NCBI GenBank assembly: GCA_964613725.1
Contig: CAZTJY010000002.1
Location: 3,401 to 67,400 of the forward strand
From: Parapedobacter sp964613725
GTDB taxonomy: Bacteria > Bacteroidota > Bacteroidia > Sphingobacteriales > Sphingobacteriaceae
Length of the DNA: 64,000 bases
Reading direction: 5' to 3'
The position numbers were made by a program, and so were the translations under genes. Shown here piece by piece: positions 61,064 through 64,000 of this stretch. The notes below the pieces were generated by a model. That model was not told where the DNA came from. It made no database searches and worked only from the letters and a program-made list of their open reading frames with translations. Positions within the stretch are counted from its first letter, which is position 1. Each line of letters begins with the position of its first letter.

Positions 61064-64000
61064 TTAAAATCTAACGTTTAAACCTACCGCGAAACCAGCT
61101 GTGGCCGGTACCCCGGCATAATCGATCCCTACCGAGCCAGAGCCGATCACCCCTGCCCCAGCAGCACTGGTTTCGGGGTCCATTCCGGAATAATTGGTAA
61201 GCAGCCACAAGTTAGTACCTGTTGCCGTAATCGTGGCGCCTTTTACATAAGGCATTCTAGCCAATACGTTGCCCGGCAGACTGTAGGCTAGCGACACCGA
61301 CCGCAACCGTAGCCAGTTAACATCCTCGATAAAGAATGCTGCATTATTCAGGTAAATATCGCGGTAATACCGCTCATCAGCAGCGACTTCCCGCGTCACG
61401 GATTCGTATTGCTCCGTAGCCGGGTTCAGCGACATTCCTGTAAAGGAAATCGTACTCCCACGATTTTCTGTTACTTTCGCTAATCCATAGTTAACCAGCA
61501 GGTGTTCCGTACCGTTGTACACATCACCGCCCTTACGGAAGTCGAACAGAAAGGAAAAATTCCAATTTTTAAACGAAAAATTATTATTCAAACCACCTAG
61601 GAAATCCGGCTCACGGTTGCCGACCGGGAGCGTGGTAAGCGTACCAGTGAGTGGATAGCCCGTACTCCAATTAAGCAACAGATTTCCGTCGTCATCGGTT
61701 TGCCACTTGGATCCGCTCAATCCCATAAAGTCCCCTCCGTCAAATGATGCCGCTTTGGCATTTCCTACCTGAACATCGGTCACGTAAAGGATTGGCAGCG
61801 CCCCAGGCAAGGCTTTTACCACGCCGTTGTTATGAGAAAAATTGAGTGTTATATCCCACGTAAAGTCGTCGCGCTTTATCGGAGAGCCATTTAATGACAC
61901 TTCGACACCTTGGTTTTCGATTTCGCCCGTGTTTACATAACTGAGAATATAGCCAGTGGCGTTACTGACCCGTGGCTGCAATATCTGGTCCTTACTATTA
62001 TTGATGTAATAAGCAACATCAACTCCTAGTCGATTATTCAAAAAGCTCAATTCTGCACCAACCTCAGTAGAGGTGGTTGTCTCCGGTTTCAGGATATCGT
62101 TGCCTCTCGTCCAGCTGTTCCTGAAGCCGCCGCCGATAGTCAGCTCGGGACCGAATAAATAAGTGTTCGTTTGGTATGCCGGAGCATCCTTGCCGACCTG
62201 CGCCCAGGAAGCACGGATCTTCCCGAACGACAGGACGTCGCTGGGCTCCATCAATTCGGTAAACACGAAGCTCCCACTAACCGACGGATAAAAGAACGAG
62301 CGGTTTTCCAGCGGCAGCGTGGAAGACCAGTCGTTCCTTCCGGTTACACTCAGGTAAACCATATCGCGATACGCTATCCGTAAATCGCCATATACGCCGA
62401 TTAATCGCTTCTTCATGATGTCTTGCGAGAAAAATTGGTTTCCTTGTTCGGCATTGTTGAGGCTAAAGAAATTTGGAATTTCAAATTGTTGTGCACGTAG
62501 CGAATTTGACTTTATCTGGGTATCTTCAGCCGTGGTACCCAACAGCAGGCCCAAATCCCAGACTTCATTGATGTTATGGTGGAAGTTGAGCATCAGATTG
62601 GAGTTCAGGTAACTGTAGTTCCGGTTCGTCTCAGACATCATGCCCTCCTGCCAGTCCACCTTTACACTAGAGCCCGGATAAATCCGGTTTCCGAATACCG
62701 TCGTGTAGTTGTCGATCCCCAGCCGGTAGGTGATATCGAACCAATTGGTTACGTTCACATTGGTATACGCCGTACCGATAAACCGATTGGTTTCATCCGT
62801 CTGCGGATTCCGGTTTATAATCCAGTAGGGGTTTTCCACGTCGCCCGCATCCTCTAGGTTCGGTTCCGGCCAAATCCGACGCTTCGTACCGTCGGCATTC
62901 AAATAAACACGCATATCATCATTCCGCGGCCACGACACGATGCTCTCCATATAACCGCCACTGTTTGAGCCCCACAGGCCACTACCGGTCAACGTTTTCC
63001 TGGTCTCACTTTTCGCGTAAGACGCATTTACGCCGAAAGTGAAACGCCCTGCTTTTTGCTCGCCGTTGAAACGAACCGTACTTCGGTTGAAATCGGTGGT
63101 AGGTACCACGCCGGACTGTGCCAGGTTCGACGCTGACAAAAAGAAATTGCTTTTTTCCGTGCCCCCTGAAACCGTAAAACTGTTATCGTAAGCATAAGCC
63201 GGTTTGAAAAAATCACCCATATTGTCATACACCGTCTCACCGGCACTGAACTCGTCGCCCCAAGACCGGATGGTCTGATCGGTAAATTCACCGCTGTAGT
63301 ATGATCCACGTTTGTAGCGTCCCTGCTGCTCGGGTAAACGGTTCACCCAATTGGTGATAAACCGTGGGGTAACGGTAACGGCAACCGTACCAGCCCTCCC
63401 TTTTTTGGTCGTGATAATGACCGCACCTGCCGCTGCCCGCAATCCGTACAAGGCGGCAGCAGCCGGCCCTTTCAACACCGAAATGGATTCGATGTCTTCC
63501 GGATTGATATCCATAGCCCGGTTGCTGTTGGTGGTCGATAGGTTCACCGTTCCGTCGAAGGCGCTATTGTCACCCTGACCGGTCGAGTTATCCATCGGCA
63601 TACCATCGATGACAAACAGTGGCTGATTGTCGCGCTCCAGCGATGTCCCCCCTCTTAACACAATCGACGATGAGGCACCGGGCGCACCACCGGAATTAGT
63701 GATGTTGATGCCGGCAATTTTACCATTTAGAGAATTAATGAGGTTCGGATCTTTGTTACGCAACAACTCCTCCGATTGGATGTCTTGAGCGGCATATCCC
63801 AACGCCCTTTTTTCCCGTTTAATACCCATGGCCGTCACGATGACCTCACCCAGCGCCTCCTCGGAGGCCGAAAGCGACACGTCGATCACGGAAGCCGCGC
63901 CCACCACACGTTGCGCCTGCCCATACCCTACCGACTGGAAAATCAACGTTTGGCCTGATTGTACGGCAATTGTATACTGCCCAGAAGCATCGGTTTGAGA
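61064..64000 (-). CDS. SusC-family TonB-dependent transporter (outer pair), 5' end outside window
   Basis: The frame is open to the window edge. Base 64000 lies inside the N-terminal carboxypeptidase-like domain (QTDASGQYTIAVQSGQ before the SVGYGQAQRVV strand), so only the signal peptide and start of that domain are missing. The plug (LINSLNGKIAGINITNSGGAPG, AAALYGLRAAAGAVIITTKKG) and the barrel (VTGRNDWSSTLPLENRSFFYPSVSGS, ending TNLWLLTNYSGMDPETSAAG) are complete. No STN domain is visible in the part present. SusD follows after 11 bp. Confidence 0.94.
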   Translation of the reverse strand, partial: SQTDASGQYTIAVQSGQTLIFQSVGYGQAQRVVGAASVIDVSLSASEEALGEVIVTAMGIKREKRALGYAAQDIQSEELLRNKDPNLINSLNGKIAGINITNSGGAPGASSSIVLRGGTSLERDNQPLFVIDGMPMDNSTGQGDNSAFDGTVNLSTTNSNRAMDINPEDIESISVLKGPAAAALYGLRAAAGAVIITTKKGRAGTVAVTVTPRFITNWVNRLPEQQGRYKRGSYYSGEFTDQTIRSWGDEFSAGETVYDNMGDFFKPAYAYDNSFTVSGGTEKSNFFLSASNLAQSGVVPTTDFNRSTVRFNGEQKAGRFTFGVNASYAKSETRKTLTGSGLWGSNSGGYMESIVSWPRNDDMRVYLNADGTKRRIWPEPNLEDAGDVENPYWIINRNPQTDETNRFIGTAYTNVNVTNWFDITYRLGIDNYTTVFGNRIYPGSSVKVDWQEGMMSETNRNYSYLNSNLMLNFHHNINEVWDLGLLLGTTAEDTQIKSNSLRAQQFEIPNFFSLNNAEQGNQFFSQDIMKKRLIGVYGDLRIAYRDMVYLSVTGRNDWSSTLPLENRSFFYPSVSGSFVFTELMEPSDVLSFGKIRASWAQVGKDAPAYQTNTYLFGPELTIGGGFRNSWTRGNDILKPETTTSTEVGAELSFLNNRLGVDVAYYINNSKDQILQPRVSNATGYILSYVNTGEIENQGVEVSLNGSPIKRDDFTWDITLNFSHNNGVVKALPGALPILYVTDVQVGNAKAASFDGGDFMGLSGSKWQTDDDGNLLLNWSTGYPLTGTLTTLPVGNREPDFLGGLNNNFSFKNWNFSFLFDFRKGGDVYNGTEHLLVNYGLAKVTENRGSTISFTGMSLNPATEQYESVTREVAADERYYRDIYLNNAAFFIEDVNWLRLRSVSLAYSLPGNVLARMPYVKGATITATGTNLWLLTNYSGMDPETSAAGAGVIGSGSVGIDYAGVPATAGFAVGLNVRF

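Noticed and set aside
1..64000. tRNA genes, rRNA genes, CRISPR arrays, complete insertion sequences, phage genes
   Set aside because: Looked for by eye and not found. Short repeats noted elsewhere are pairs only and do not form an array; no transposase or integrase frame was recognised.

Overview
The window looks like a chromosomal stretch of a member of the Bacteroidota, most likely family Sphingobacteriaceae (Parapedobacter/Pedobacter type). The signs are four SusC/SusD pairs, an ECF sigma/FecR pair feeding an STN-domain SusC, several TAnnTTTG-type promoters, many lipoproteins with short lipoboxes, and many small VOC, cupin, DinB and AraC genes. No rRNA, tRNA, CRISPR array or intact insertion sequence was seen.

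Layout. (1) 1-11.6 kb, + strand: a dextran/alpha-glucan utilisation locus with a SusC (cut by the window edge and carrying a frameshift), SusD, a SusE/F-type starch-binding lipoprotein, a GH66 dextranase, a GH31 alpha-glucosidase and a GH97 glucosidase. GH66 would cut alpha-1,6-glucan at the surface and GH31/GH97 would release glucose in the periplasm. (2) 11.6-24.7 kb: an accessory zone with a decayed Fic gene, fragments of an aldo/keto reductase and a VOC protein, small orphan genes, a beta-helix-like lipoprotein divergent from a TPR histidine kinase/NarL-type regulator pair, and several regulator-effector pairs (LuxR/MFS, AraC-GyrI, AraC/SDR). Some of these have clear direct repeats in their promoter regions. 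(3) 24.8-29.6 kb: secreted proteins around a membrane-bound AraC regulator. (4) 30.1-38.1 kb: ECF sigma, FecR, STN-SusC, SusD and a TlpA-like thioredoxin protein, a self-signalling uptake locus of unknown substrate. (5) 38.1-45.8 kb: lipoproteins, a Crp/Fnr-type regulator next to a perfect TTGAT-N4-ATCAA site and a YceI gene, a DODA-type dioxygenase, a flavoprotein, DUF808 and Rrf2.

(6) 45.8-64 kb, - strand, is the most interesting part. It reads as a locus for scavenging cell-wall amino sugars: two SusC/SusD pairs, NamZ (GH171 exo-muramidase, formerly DUF1343), MurQ (MurNAc-6-phosphate etherase), a sodium:solute symporter, a surface lipoprotein and a roughly 1,200-residue protein. That protein joins a calcineurin-like metallophosphoesterase, a PQQ-type beta-propeller and a complete GH9 glycosidase in one chain. 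A 100-N assembly gap at 45783-45882 cuts the symporter and an Rrf2 regulator. The expected MurNAc kinase is not seen and could lie in that gap.
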